Source: Actinopolyspora alba (lineage in GTDB: Bacteria; Actinomycetota; Actinomycetes; Mycobacteriales; Pseudonocardiaceae). Taken from it: a stretch of 64,000 nucleotides of DNA. Shown piece after piece: positions 49,511 to 58,563 of the stretch; position 1 is the first letter of the stretch, and every line of letters starts with the position of its first letter. The notes under the pieces were generated by a model, which saw only the letters and a program-made list of their open reading frames with translations, made no database searches and was not told the origin of the DNA. The stretch spans positions 62,001 to 126,000 of the forward strand of contig NZ_FOMZ01000010.1 in NCBI RefSeq assembly GCF_900112765.1. Direction: 5' to 3'. The position numbers were made by a program, and so were the translations under genes.

Positions 49511-50719
49511 TCAGGCGCGCCGGTTGCTCAACACTCCCGCGAACAACAGCACGAGCACCCCGGCCAGCGGCACCACCAGCAGCCCCACCCGGAGGCCTGC
49601 CGTATCGGCGACCAGGCCGACCAGCGGCGGGGACAGCAGGAAGCCCAGCCGCATGAGCCAGGAGACCACGGTCAGCCCCGAACCCCGCTTGAGCCCGGGC
49701 AACTCGTCGGCCTCGTGCATCGCGGCGGGCACCAGCGTCGCCACCCCGAACCCGGCGGCGGCGAAGCCGAGGACCGTGCCGGGCACGGTCGGCACAGCCA
49801 GCGCCAGGCCCATACCGACTGCGGTGATCAGACCACCGGAACGGGCCACGGTGCGCTGCCCGAACCGTCCGACGAGCCGATCACCGAGGATGCGGCCGAC
49901 AAACTGGGCCGCAACCAGCGCCACGTAGCCCTGGGCCGCCAATGTCGCGGGCGCGTGCAGCGATTCGGAGAGGTAGAGCGTGGCCCAGGAGTTGCCCGCG
50001 TCCTCGACGAGTGTTCCGGCCATGGCGATGACGACGAGTGCTGCCAGCACGAACGCGATGCGCCGCCCCGGGAGCACGCGCTCCGCCCGTCCCGCCTCCC
50101 CGAGGTCGGCATCGGCTCCCGGGATGGATTCGTCGTCGGGCCCGGGCAGGCAGAGCATCCAAGCGGCACAGGCCGCGAGCACGAACACCGCCGCCGAGAT
50201 CGCCAGGTGTTGCCCCCGCGAGAGCCCGAGCGCCATTGCGGCGGCGGCCATGGATCCGCCGGTCACTGCCCCGATGGACCAGACGGCGTGGAACGAGTTG
50301 ATGATGGAGCGTCCGTAGCGGCGCTGCACCCGCAATCCGTGGGCGTTCTGCGCGACATCGGTCAACGAATCCATCGCACCGGCGAGAAGCAGTGCTCCCG
50401 CGAACATCGCGACCGAACCCGCCGTTCCCGCGACCAGGATTCCCACCGCGGTCAGCAGGGTGCCCGCGACCGCCACCCGCGCGGAACCCAGCCGCCGGAC
50501 GGCCACCCCTGCGGCCAGACCGGCGACGATGGACCCCATCGGGAACGCCACGACAGCCACCCCGTAGGCGGTGTTGCCGAGTCCGAGATCCGCCTTGATC
50601 TGCGGAAACCTCGGCAGCAGGTTGGCGAACAGCGCTCCGTTGGTGAAGAACAGCACGGCCACGGCCACGCGAGCCCGCCGCTCGACCTGCGTGGGTCGGG
50701 ATGGTGCGGCAACGGTCAT
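49511..50719 (-). CDS. Major facilitator superfamily transporter
   Basis: A 402-residue membrane protein with 12 predicted helices in two halves, including FFTNGALFANLLPRFPQIKADLGL at helix 1 and PMGSIVAGLAAGVAVRRLG at the helix 2-3 loop. This subgroup (YbjJ-like) includes sugar and drug exporters. ATG 50719 is chosen because it begins the short cytosolic lead to helix 1; a longer open frame upstream is Pro/Arg-rich and not protein-like. Possibly controlled by the downstream TetR gene. Confidence 0.88.
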   Translation of the reverse strand: MTVAAPSRPTQVERRARVAVAVLFFTNGALFANLLPRFPQIKADLGLGNTAYGVAVVAFPMGSIVAGLAAGVAVRRLGSARVAVAGTLLTAVGILVAGTAGSVAMFAGALLLAGAMDSLTDVAQNAHGLRVQRRYGRSIINSFHAVWSIGAVTGGSMAAAAMALGLSRGQHLAISAAVFVLAACAAWMLCLPGPDDESIPGADADLGEAGRAERVLPGRRIAFVLAALVVIAMAGTLVEDAGNSWATLYLSESLHAPATLAAQGYVALVAAQFVGRILGDRLVGRFGQRTVARSGGLITAVGMGLALAVPTVPGTVLGFAAAGFGVATLVPAAMHEADELPGLKRGSGLTVVSWLMRLGFLLSPPLVGLVADTAGLRVGLLVVPLAGVLVLLFAGVLSNRRA

Positions 50720-50804
50720 GCGCGGCAGCCTACCCATCGGAGCGGACGATCGTACACTCGTTTTCGGAACCGTTCCAGGAGGAGGCGCGTCGACCGGCCT
50801 GGGC

Positions 50805-50824
50805 GTCAATTTCTCGCGAAATCG
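50805..50824 (-). repeat. Dispersed palindrome, copy 12
   Basis: GTCAATTTCTCGCGAAATCG, identical to copy 3 and the reverse complement of copy 1. It lies 20 bp after the stop of the candidate immunity gene. Confidence 0.8.
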
Positions 50825-50843
50825 CCGCGCGGGTGGGGAGTGC

Positions 50844-51371
50844 TCAGCCGCCCGAGGTGTGCCGTTCCGACCCGGCGGTGCCCGGCTCGGTTCCGGAAGT
50901 TTCCCGGCGGGAAGTCCCGGAGTCGGGCTCGGCCGGGGTGTTGCCGGTGGCGGGGGTCGCCGGGCCGTTGCTCGCATCGGGGGAGCCGCTGCCGGAACCC
51001 GAAGAAACGCTCCCAAACCCCGAAGAAGCGCCGGCGGATTCGGAGGAGCCACTCCCGGGATCAGCGGAGCCGCCGGGGATCGGGACTCCCCTGGGCGGTG
51101 TGCTGCCGGAGTCGAGCGGGCCGACCGCGCCCCGCAGTGCCTGGGTCCAGGTCAACCGCCCGAACAGGTAGAAACAGGCCACCCGCTCGTCCGAGAACCG
51201 CGCCCAGTCGTAGCGGTTGCCCTGCTCACGCCAGAACACCTCCCAGACCTGCTGCCCTTCGGAGTCGTCCCGCAGCAGGCACCAGGCGTCGTCGCGCTCG
51301 GCCGCGACGGAAACCACCCGCGGTGGCACTCCCATCGCCTCCAGCCATCCCAGCACGGATTCGGAATTCAC
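50844..51371 (-). CDS. Candidate immunity protein to the TNT toxin
   Basis: A 175-residue protein. The first 90 residues are folded: LGWLEAMGVPPRVVSVAAE, WEVFWREQGNRYDWARFSDE and ACFYLFGRLTWTQAL. The WEVF.RE.GN...W..F..E..AC.YL pattern is common in small proteins next to polymorphic toxins in actinobacteria. The rest is a Gly/Ser/Pro-rich disordered tail, unusual for an immunity protein. It follows the TNT gene on the same strand, 235 bp on, with the 110-bp repeat between. GTG 51371 has AGGAGG four bases upstream. The immunity role is inferred from position. Confidence 0.6.
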   Translation of the reverse strand: MNSESVLGWLEAMGVPPRVVSVAAERDDAWCLLRDDSEGQQVWEVFWREQGNRYDWARFSDERVACFYLFGRLTWTQALRGAVGPLDSGSTPPRGVPIPGGSADPGSGSSESAGASSGFGSVSSGSGSGSPDASNGPATPATGNTPAEPDSGTSRRETSGTEPGTAGSERHTSGG

Positions 51372-51422
51372 AGGGCCTCCTCAGCAGGACTCTGGTACCT
51401 CGATTTGCGTAGAGGGTCATTT

Positions 51423-51531
51423 GGTGGAACCTCTCGCACGGCTCTCGCTGCGGGTGCCCCGACATCGGGTAGCGACACACAACGTCGGGGCCGTCCTCGC
51501 GAGAGCCGCACGGGAGAACCCGCGGCGGTGC
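51423..51531. repeat. Nested palindromic repeat, ~110 bp, copy B
   Basis: The reverse complement of copy A at 22138-22249 with some ten to twenty differences. Arms CGGCTCTCGC / GCGAGAGCCG and inner CCCCGAC / GTCGGGG are kept. It lies between the toxin stop and the immunity candidate. Confidence 0.75.
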
Positions 51532-51605
51532 CGGTGGCGAGAGTGGCTGTGGTTCGGCGCTGTGAACGCGGAGGAACTGTTCCAGCGTCGACACAGCGGC
51601 GAGCA

Positions 51606-54041
51606 TCAGCGGGGCGTCTCGGCGGAAGCCGTCATCGACCTCACCTCGACGCCCGTGTCCTCACTATGGATCCGCACCGTTCGTTCCGTCGTTTCGGAGT
51701 CAGCCGCTTCGTCCTGTTCGGACGTGTCGTTCCGCCCGGCAACATCGACACCACCGGACGAAACTTCCTGTCCGGAGACATCCCCGTGTTGGGCCTCAGT
51801 GTCCGGTTCGGACTCGACAGCCGGATCGGCCAGCAGGCCCAGGGCGAGCAGCTCGGCGATGGGGTGCGTCGTGCGGTAGCGCAGACCCGTGCCGGGCTGC
51901 TCGAACCAGGCGACCGCCCGGGTGAGCCACACCGGCAACGGATGCACCACCCGGTAACGCCGATAGGTCCGCTCCCGGAACTCCGGAGGCAGCGAACGGT
52001 CGGCGAACGCGGTCCCCTCGGGAGCCAGCACGAGCCCCCACTCGTCACCCAGCCGATCGAGCATCGTGCCCGGCGGCAACACCTCGGGATCGGGCTCCTC
52101 GACACCGTTGTCCGCGAAACCGTGCCGCACCGGCCAGTCGTAGGCGTGCGTCCGATTCCCACCCGGCCCGGGAAGCAGGTAACGCCGTTCCCACTCGAAC
52201 TCGCCGACCTCGGCTTCCGGACCGAGCGGTTCGTAGCCGACGAGCAGCTCCTCGGGGATCGTGCGCTCCGCGTCCTCCGCCGCTCCCGGCGCGGCTCGGC
52301 GTTCGGCGGAGCTCGAGGACCCGGCAACGGCGAACTTCTCGACGAGGTCCGCACGCGGATGTGACCGCGGCGGCACCGTGAAGGTGTCCCGTTCGGACGG
52401 TTGCCCGGAGGGTGACCACTGCCTGCTCGGGCGGGTCTCGGCCACCGGCATGTGCCCCAGCGGGAACTGGTGCAGCACGAACGCCACGACTGCGGGGTCC
52501 CGCTGGTTCTCCCGCAACGGGCGTCGCCCTTCGGTGGGTTGCTGCGGTGGGGGTTGCTGCGCGGGTGGCGGGGGCTGTTGCGGCACCCCGCCGCCGGGAG
52601 CGAACGGACTACGTCCCACCGGTGGCGCCACACCCGGATGGGCCGTCCCGGTGGGCTGGTAACCGCCCCGCACCGGAGGTCCTGGGAGCGGAGCCGCCTG
52701 TCCGGGCTCCGGCTGTCCGGCGCCCCTGCCAGGCCCGGGAGCAGCCGGAGGCGGTGGAGCACCCGGTCGCCGCGGCTGACCAGTGGGGCCTGGCTGACCG
52801 GTGGGCCCGGGCTGTCCCGCCATTCCCGGTTGTCCGGCGGGTCCCTGCGGGACGGCGCCGGGTTGTGGTGCGGGACCGGCGGGTGGCGGTGCGGACGGAC
52901 CCGACGGCGCGGGTGGCGGTGCGGCGGCGGGAGACGCCCATGCCTGGTGCACGGCCTGCGGGGCGGTGATCGGGTCACGCCCGACATCGGTGCGCTCGCC
53001 CCCCACACCCGATGCCGGTGCGGCGCCGGGAGCCGAGGACGCGGCGGGATCCACGACAGGTATGGGGCCGGTTCCGGCATCCGGGCCGCCCACCGGTCCG
53101 GCAGCGGCACGCCGAACCGTTTCCGGCGAGACCGGTCCCGTCAGCTCCCGGTCGGCAGCCTCTCCCGACTGATTCGCGTGCGGGGGAGGTCCCGCGCCAT
53201 CCGGTCCCACGGCAGGACCCCGTTCGTCGGATCCGGACACGGGCGAGAGGAGCTCCGATATCCGGCTGCGGGGCGTGTCGGGCTCCCCGCGCTCGGACGC
53301 CTGCCCCGGCTTAGCGGGCTCGTCATGCGGTGCCGACGGTGGGTCCGCCGGCGAAGCCGCACGGTTCCCCGCCTCACCGACAGCGCCTTCATCCACCACG
53401 GCACCCGCCACCGAAACGGCGTCCCCCACCGAACTCACATCCGACACCGGGTTCGCGGCCGCCTCGGTAGCGCCGAGCGGTGCGGACTCGGGCGGTGCGG
53501 AACCGGGGGATGCGCTCGAATCGATGGTGACCCCGCCCGAACTGTCCACCGCCCCGGCCAGGCTCCGGTTCAGCTCGGCGATGTTGGTGGCCGCATCCCC
53601 CACAGCGGACTCGGCCCGCAACGCCGCGGAGGGGTTCCCCGCCGCGGCGGCCCGCTCGGCAGCGTCGGTCCGCTTGGCCAGCGTGACCAACTCCCGCACG
53701 ATGCGCACCTTGGCGGCGCCCACCTGGTCCGCCGCGTGATCCAGCCGGTCGGCCGCGGCCGCGCACTCCCGTGCGCAACCGGGCAACCGGCCGGTGTCCG
53801 GGTCGACGAACCCCTGCCAATGACTGCTCGCGGCCCGCGCCGTCTCACCCTCGATAGAGGCGAGCGCTCCGCCGGCGGAGGTGTCGGAGGTGGCCGCCAA
53901 CCTGTGCAGCGAGCCCGCGGCACGGCGCCAGGCGGCCGCCGCCTCGCGCATGGCGTCCTCGTCGGCCTCCGGCCAGTGCGTGCCGGTGCGTTCGGCCACC
54001 CCGCGCAGTTCGACGGGAAGTTCGATCCCCACTCCGATCAC
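51606..54041 (-). CDS. Large secreted-toxin-like protein with C-terminal TNT (NAD hydrolase) domain
   Basis: An 811-residue polymorphic toxin. The N-terminal 160 residues are helical and WXG100/LXG-like (DAMREAAAAWRRAAGSLHRLA); 160-560 is a long disordered Pro/Gly/Gln linker; the C-terminus (about 620-735) is a TNT domain with DRLGDEWGLVLAPEGTAF, SLPPEFRERTYRRYRVVHPLPVWLT and WFEQPGTGLRYRT. TNT hydrolyses NAD(P), as in the tuberculosis necrotising toxin. Export through a type VII-like system is expected. About 75 further residues follow the TNT domain. GTG 54041 overlaps the WXG100 stop by four bases. Confidence 0.88.
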   Translation of the reverse strand: MIGVGIELPVELRGVAERTGTHWPEADEDAMREAAAAWRRAAGSLHRLAATSDTSAGGALASIEGETARAASSHWQGFVDPDTGRLPGCARECAAAADRLDHAADQVGAAKVRIVRELVTLAKRTDAAERAAAAGNPSAALRAESAVGDAATNIAELNRSLAGAVDSSGGVTIDSSASPGSAPPESAPLGATEAAANPVSDVSSVGDAVSVAGAVVDEGAVGEAGNRAASPADPPSAPHDEPAKPGQASERGEPDTPRSRISELLSPVSGSDERGPAVGPDGAGPPPHANQSGEAADRELTGPVSPETVRRAAAGPVGGPDAGTGPIPVVDPAASSAPGAAPASGVGGERTDVGRDPITAPQAVHQAWASPAAAPPPAPSGPSAPPPAGPAPQPGAVPQGPAGQPGMAGQPGPTGQPGPTGQPRRPGAPPPPAAPGPGRGAGQPEPGQAAPLPGPPVRGGYQPTGTAHPGVAPPVGRSPFAPGGGVPQQPPPPAQQPPPQQPTEGRRPLRENQRDPAVVAFVLHQFPLGHMPVAETRPSRQWSPSGQPSERDTFTVPPRSHPRADLVEKFAVAGSSSSAERRAAPGAAEDAERTIPEELLVGYEPLGPEAEVGEFEWERRYLLPGPGGNRTHAYDWPVRHGFADNGVEEPDPEVLPPGTMLDRLGDEWGLVLAPEGTAFADRSLPPEFRERTYRRYRVVHPLPVWLTRAVAWFEQPGTGLRYRTTHPIAELLALGLLADPAVESEPDTEAQHGDVSGQEVSSGGVDVAGRNDTSEQDEAADSETTERTVRIHSEDTGVEVRSMTASAETPR

Positions 54042-54367
54042 TCCCGTTCCGGCCCGGCATCGATCCCGTCAAGTCGTTCGGCCGCCGCCTCGTCGGCGCG
54101 GCGGTAGGTCTCGGCCACCTCCGACAGCTTCGTTCCCATCTCCGCGAGCTCGTCCGGCAACCGTTCGAGCCCGCGCAGCGCGCGCTCGGCGCCGGGGAGG
54201 TACAGCTCGGCGAACCTGGCTCCCGCCTCGTCGGAACCCCAGCAGTCGCCCGAGACCTCCAGGGCGGTGCGCAGCTCGTCCCGGATCCGCCTGGCGTGTT
54301 CCGCGTGCTCGGTGAACTCCCCGGCGTGCTCGGTGAGCTTCCCGAGTTCACTGTGGAAACCTGTCAT
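54038..54367 (-). CDS. WXG100-like small secretion protein
   Basis: A 109-residue all-helical protein: LTEHAGEFTEHAEHARRIRDEL, a turn with DCWGSDEAGARFAELY (the WxG turn is WGS here), then a second long helix. Size and hairpin plan match ESAT-6/WXG100 proteins that pair with toxins for type VII export. It lies between the YbaB-like and TNT genes, overlapping the toxin start by four bases. ATG 54367 is chosen for the family length; it also overlaps the upstream gene's end. Confidence 0.82.
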   Translation of the reverse strand: MTGFHSELGKLTEHAGEFTEHAEHARRIRDELRTALEVSGDCWGSDEAGARFAELYLPGAERALRGLERLPDELAEMGTKLSEVAETYRRADEAAAERLDGIDAGPERE

Positions 54368-54867
54368 CACCGGTCCCGTTCCGCCGCTCCGACGTCCCGC
54401 AGCCAGCTGCGGGGTTCGAGCGACTCGTCCTGCTCGGGCTCCGCTGCCGAATTCCGCGGCCCATTGTCCGCAACGGCGGATCCATCGGGCACCGACACCC
54501 CGGTGACAGCGGAAGCAGCGGTCGTCGTGGAGTCGGCGCGTAAGGCGGCGGGGTCGGAGCCGGACGGGAGCACCGTCGCGAGCACCGCGTCGGTGCGTTC
54601 GGCGATCCGCGCGGTGGCCGTGGCGGACAGTCGCACGATCAGCCCGCCGAGTTCGTCCGGGGAGTGCGTGCGGTAGACCTGCTCGGCCAGCCACACCCGC
54701 CGCAACGCTCCCCCCGAGCCGACGGTGACCGATACGTCCCCCCGCTCGTCAGCGGCGGTCTCCTCGATCGAGGCGAGCTCCTCGTCGACCTCGGAAAGCC
54801 GCTGACTGCTGCGCCGGTAGTCGGCGATCATCTCCTCGACCTGCGTCCGATGGTCGGTCAACGCCAC
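54367..54867 (-). CDS. YbaB/EbfC family protein heading the toxin operon
   Basis: A 166-residue protein with a YbaB/EbfC-like domain: a first helix (RTQVEEMIADYRRSSQRLSEVDEELASIE), the GDVSVTVGSGGALRRVWLAEQVY strands and a helix GGLIVRLSATATARIAER. YbaB relatives of this length precede WXG100 and toxin genes in many actinobacteria; their role there is unknown. The C-terminal third is disordered. GTG 54867 starts the domain. Its stop meets the WXG100 start. Confidence 0.82.
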   Translation of the reverse strand: MALTDHRTQVEEMIADYRRSSQRLSEVDEELASIEETAADERGDVSVTVGSGGALRRVWLAEQVYRTHSPDELGGLIVRLSATATARIAERTDAVLATVLPSGSDPAALRADSTTTAASAVTGVSVPDGSAVADNGPRNSAAEPEQDESLEPRSWLRDVGAAERDR

Positions 54868-55006
54868 TCACCTTCCTCCCGCTGCCTGCCACCTCGCTCG
54901 GGCCCGCTCCGACGGACAGGGGCGAGCCGCCCGTTCGGACGTGTGAACCGCCGAACCGGTTCCGTCCGGGCAAGAACTTGCCGGGACGGATCGCCGGGGC
55001 AGGCGC

Positions 55007-55675
55007 TCAGCCGTGCCGCGGGTTGGTCACGCGCAGCCCCTCGGTCACCGCCCGGTGGATCACGCGGGCCAGCGGTGCGCCGAGCACGGAACGCGGCCCG
55101 CCGTAGGGCTCGGGCGCGCCGTCGGGCGGACACAGCAGCACGGTCGCGTCGGTGCAGGTGCCGGTACCGGGCACCCCCGCCTCCGACAGGGCCTGCGCCT
55201 TCGCCTCGGCGACGGTGGCGACCAGGTTGACCAGCGCGGACTCGCTCAACCGCACCGGGAGGAAGCACACCGCGTTGATGGTTCCCGGCATGTGGTCCCG
55301 CACCAGGTGCGAGGTGTCGGCGGCATCGTGCGCGGCCCAGATCGGATAACCCACCCCGGTGGTCACGCTCGCCCGCACACCCGATTCGGCCGCGGTCACC
55401 TCGTGCCGCACGTCCACCGCGGTCAACAGGCCGGTGCCCGGTCCTTCGAGCTCCAGTTCCCCGGCCATCTCGGCGATGTGCTCAGCCGGGTCGGGGCGGT
55501 CGTATCCACTGGGGACGGTGGCGTTGAGCACCCAGCGGCGGAGTCCGAGACCGCCGCCGTACGAGCCGGAGGAAACGGCCAACCACTCGCCGGGGCACTC
55601 CCAGGCCAGCAGCGGTCGTCCCCGCAGGGTGCGCGTGCTCGCGCCCGGGAAGCGCACGGTCTCCGAGGTCGTCAT
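55007..55675 (-). CDS. cbiZ: Adenosylcobinamide amidohydrolase
   Basis: A 222-residue CbiZ-type enzyme, which removes the aminopropanol side chain of adenosylcobinamide to salvage the corrinoid. Seen: RWVLNATVPSGYDRPDP near residue 47, TAVDVRHEV near 85, GVGYPIWAAHD near 106 and the GTCTDATVLLCPP loop near 172. The start overlaps the stop of the HMG-CoA lyase gene by four bases, an odd operon partner. Cobalamin-dependent enzymes such as methylmalonyl-CoA mutase could link the two through branched-chain acyl-CoA metabolism; that is inference. Confidence 0.88.
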   Translation of the reverse strand: MTTSETVRFPGASTRTLRGRPLLAWECPGEWLAVSSGSYGGGLGLRRWVLNATVPSGYDRPDPAEHIAEMAGELELEGPGTGLLTAVDVRHEVTAAESGVRASVTTGVGYPIWAAHDAADTSHLVRDHMPGTINAVCFLPVRLSESALVNLVATVAEAKAQALSEAGVPGTGTCTDATVLLCPPDGAPEPYGGPRSVLGAPLARVIHRAVTEGLRVTNPRHG

Positions 55676-56622
55676 CGCACCAGTGCCTTGACCACCGGCG
55701 ACGGGCTCGGTTTGCCGAGTCGCTCGGCCATCCAGGTGCTGGTGTCCACGAGCAGTTCCAGGTCGACACCGTGCTCGATTCCCAGCCCCGAGAGCATCCA
55801 GACCAGGTCCTCGGTGGCGAGGTTGCCGGTCGCCGAGCCCGCGTAGGGGCAGCCGCCCAGGCCGCCCGCCGAGGCGTCGACGGTGCTGACCCCCAGCCGC
55901 AGCGCGGCGTAGGTGTTGGCGAGTGCCTGCCCGTAGGTGTCGTGGAAGTGCACGGCCAGCCGGTCAGCGGTGATATCGGCCGCGTAGAAGCCGCGCAGCA
56001 CGCTCTCGACCTGGCCGGGCGTGGCCACACCGATGGTGTCGCCGAGCGAGAGCTGGTCGCAGCCCATTCCCAGCAGCCGCTTACCCGCGTCGACCACCTG
56101 CTCGACCGGCACGGCACCCTGCCACGGATCACCGAAGACCATCGAGAGGTAGCCGCGAACCCGCATGCCGAAGGACGCCGCACCCCGCACGACCGGACGG
56201 AACATCTCGAACTGCTCCTCGAAGCTCCGGTTGAGGTTGCGCTGGGCGAAGCTCTCGGTGGCGGAGGCGAAGATCGCGATGTCGGAGACCGCTGCCTCCC
56301 TGGCGCGGTCGAGGCCGCGCTGGTTGGGCACCAGCACCGGGTAGCGCACGCCGGGTTTGGGGGAGAGCCCGTTGATGACCTCGCCCGCGTCGGCCAGCTG
56401 CGGAACCCAGTCGGGGTGCACGAAGCTCGTGGTCTCGATGACCGGCAGGCCGGCGGCGTTGAGCCGGTTGAGGAACTCGAGTTTGACGTCGGAGGGGATC
56501 ACCCCACTCTCGTTCTGCAGCCCGTCACGAGGCCCCACCTCCCAGATGGTCACCCGTTCGGGGAGTTCCGGCGTGTTCGGGGAACGAGTGGCCTCCGGCA
56601 GACCCAGCGCACGTACACCCAT
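55672..56622 (-). CDS. Hydroxymethylglutaryl-CoA lyase
   Basis: A 316-residue TIM-barrel enzyme splitting HMG-CoA to acetyl-CoA and acetoacetate at the end of leucine breakdown. Motifs: WEVGPRDGLQNE near residue 26-37 (catalytic Arg and Asp), ETTSFVHPDWVPQLADA near 63, LGDTIGVATPGQ near 200, and the catalytic Cys loop AGGLGGCPYAG near 258. ATG 56622 lies eight bases after AAGGAG; an in-frame GTG at 56640 would overlap that site. Confidence 0.93.
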   Translation of the reverse strand: MGVRALGLPEATRSPNTPELPERVTIWEVGPRDGLQNESGVIPSDVKLEFLNRLNAAGLPVIETTSFVHPDWVPQLADAGEVINGLSPKPGVRYPVLVPNQRGLDRAREAAVSDIAIFASATESFAQRNLNRSFEEQFEMFRPVVRGAASFGMRVRGYLSMVFGDPWQGAVPVEQVVDAGKRLLGMGCDQLSLGDTIGVATPGQVESVLRGFYAADITADRLAVHFHDTYGQALANTYAALRLGVSTVDASAGGLGGCPYAGSATGNLATEDLVWMLSGLGIEHGVDLELLVDTSTWMAERLGKPSPSPVVKALVR

Positions 56623-56754
56623 CAACAAGTCTCCTTCCACAGGTCGCGGATCGCACCGCTTCTCGTTGGTCCCAACGGGCGTAGGACGCTACTCGATACG
56701 GAGCATCGGCGGGAGAATCCCGGAATCATCGCCTCGTCCGGGGACGGCGAGCGG

Positions 56755-57264
56755 TCAGCGATCCTCCGGGTAGTGATCGTGTGGCTCGCCCTCGACCGCG
56801 CCGTACAGCAGCGACTGCACCCGGTTCACCTCCGGGATGTCGTCGAACTCCAGGGGTTCGTCCGAGGCGGACTCGATTATCAGCGTTCCGCTGCCGAGCA
56901 GCCGGTCCAGCAGCCCCCGGCTGGATCGGACGCTGTTGATCCGCCCGAGCGGGATGTGCACGCCGGAGCGGGTGAATACCCCCTCGCGGATCATCAGCCG
57001 GTGGTTGGTGACCACGAAGTGGGTGGTGCGCCAGCGCAGCAACGGAGTCAGCACCAGCCAGAGCAGCAGCACGAACCCGACGATCCCACCCGCGGCGAGT
57101 ACCGGGGTGCGCCAGGCGAGCGCCCCGGTGAACAGCACGAGAGCGCCGAAGCCGACCAGCACCACTAGCAGCGCGAGCACCGGACCCACCAGCAGTTTCC
57201 AGTGGGGGTGACGGTGCACCAGCACCTGCTCACCCTCACCGAGCTGATCATCGGGATAAGCCAC
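56755..57264 (-). CDS. Membrane-anchored bacterial PH-domain protein
   Basis: A 169-residue protein with two membrane helices (LLVGPVLALLVVLVGFGALVLF and VLAAGGIVGFVLLLWLVLTPLL) and a cytosolic bPH2 domain: THFVVTNHRLMIREGVF, IPLGRINSVRSSRGLLDRLLGSGTLIIESASDE. This is the common actinobacterial DUF304-type protein, in many species found next to biotin ligase, as here. Function unknown, perhaps membrane stress sensing. Confidence 0.9.
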   Translation of the reverse strand: MAYPDDQLGEGEQVLVHRHPHWKLLVGPVLALLVVLVGFGALVLFTGALAWRTPVLAAGGIVGFVLLLWLVLTPLLRWRTTHFVVTNHRLMIREGVFTRSGVHIPLGRINSVRSSRGLLDRLLGSGTLIIESASDEPLEFDDIPEVNRVQSLLYGAVEGEPHDHYPEDR

Positions 57265-57523
57265 CTGTAGTCCCCCTTCGGATCAGCGGCGAGCCACGCT
57301 CACCGTACCGGAACCTCGACCGGTTCCCGTGCCTGTCCGGGAGATAGCGAGCACGACCCGCGAAGCGCGGATCGACCGATTCGGGGCGGGATCGTGCCAC
57401 GTCGGAGACGGACCGACGACCCGACATCGGAGCAGCCGAACCGAGGTCGACGCCGGGCCGTAATCGCCGTAATCGACGCCGGGCCGTGGTCAACGCTGCG
57501 CCGTGCTCAACACTCTCCTGTGA
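57265..57523. other. Gap between PH-domain and birA genes
   Basis: 259 bp with no convincing gene. It contains direct repeats of a [10 protein letters not shown]-type unit near 57455-57500 but no known element. Confidence 0.3.
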
Positions 57524-58357
57524 TCAGCGCTGGGCCGGACGCAGGTGCACCACGTCACCGGCGGAGACCGGCGTGCGCGTCCCGTCGCGGTCGCGGACCA
57601 CGAGCCTGCCCTGGGCGTCGACGTCGCGGGCCTCGCCTTCGAGTATCCGGCCACCACCGAGTTCGACACGCACCCAGCGGCCGATCGTGCCGCACAGCGG
57701 TCGATAGCGTTCCAGCACACCGCCGTCCAGGGCGTCCTCGGACACCCCCTCGCGCCAGCGCAGCTCGATCTCGGACAACCGCTCCAGCAGACCGCCCAGC
57801 AGCTCGGTGCGGTCGACCTTGCCCCCTTCGGCGGCGATGGAGGTGGCGGGCAGACCACCCGCGCTCTCGGGCAGGCTCGCCGCGTCGTGGTGGACGTTGA
57901 CGCCGATGCCCAGCACCACCGCCATACCGTCCAGAGTGCTCACCGCCTCGGCCAGGATGCCCGCCGCCTTGCGGTCGTCTCCCAGGAGCAGGTCGTTGGG
58001 CCACTTCAACTCGGCGACCAGCCCGGTGGTCTCCCGCACCGTCTCGGCCAGCGCGGTACCCGCCAGCAGCGGGAGCCAGGACAGCGCGGTACGCGCCGCC
58101 ACCACGGGACGCAGCAGCACGCTCACGTGCAGCCCGTAGTAACGCGGCGAGACCCAGGAGCGCCGCATCCTTCCCCTGCCAGCCTGCTGTTCCTCCGCGA
58201 TGAGCACGGTGCGGTCGGGGGAACCGGCACTGGCCGCGGCGACCAGATCGGTGTTGGTCGAACCGGTCACGGTCACCACGTCGAGCGCCCGGTACGGGCC
58301 GTCGTCGAGCAGGCGGGCGCGCAGCGCGTCGGCGTCCAGCGGGGGCGGGGTGGTCAT
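57524..58357 (-). CDS. birA: Biotin-[acetyl-CoA carboxylase] ligase
   Basis: A 277-residue biotin protein ligase attaching biotin to acyl-CoA carboxylase alpha subunits. Catalytic loop QAGRGRMRRSWVSP near residue 56-69, KWPNDLLLGDDRKAAGIL near 117 and the GIGVNVH loop near 148; a small C-terminal SH3-like domain follows. It lacks the N-terminal DNA-binding domain, so it is a class I ligase and not a repressor. Divergent from the carboxyltransferase gene, its functional partner. ATG follows a -10 box by six bases. Confidence 0.93.
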   Translation of the reverse strand: MTTPPPLDADALRARLLDDGPYRALDVVTVTGSTNTDLVAAASAGSPDRTVLIAEEQQAGRGRMRRSWVSPRYYGLHVSVLLRPVVAARTALSWLPLLAGTALAETVRETTGLVAELKWPNDLLLGDDRKAAGILAEAVSTLDGMAVVLGIGVNVHHDAASLPESAGGLPATSIAAEGGKVDRTELLGGLLERLSEIELRWREGVSEDALDGGVLERYRPLCGTIGRWVRVELGGGRILEGEARDVDAQGRLVVRDRDGTRTPVSAGDVVHLRPAQR

Positions 58358-58363
58358 GCGACC

Positions 58364-58369
58364 AGGCTA
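58364..58369 (-). promoter_or_regulatory. -10 box TAGCCT of birA (leaderless)
   Basis: TAGCCT on the minus strand ends six bases before the birA ATG at 58357. Confidence 0.55.
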
Positions 58370-58563
58370 TGCCGTGGATGGCCCGAGTGGTGACCGGTCT
58401 TCCGATGTGCCGCGCGTCACCGGGGCCGAGGTGCGATACGAGCCCGACCGCGAACGCGGCGTCACGTCCCGCCGTCCCCGACGGGCGATCGGCGGAACCC
58501 CACCCACCGAAAAGGTGATACTCGTCACCCGAGACCTCTTCGTGGCGGACGAGCTCGGCTGGC

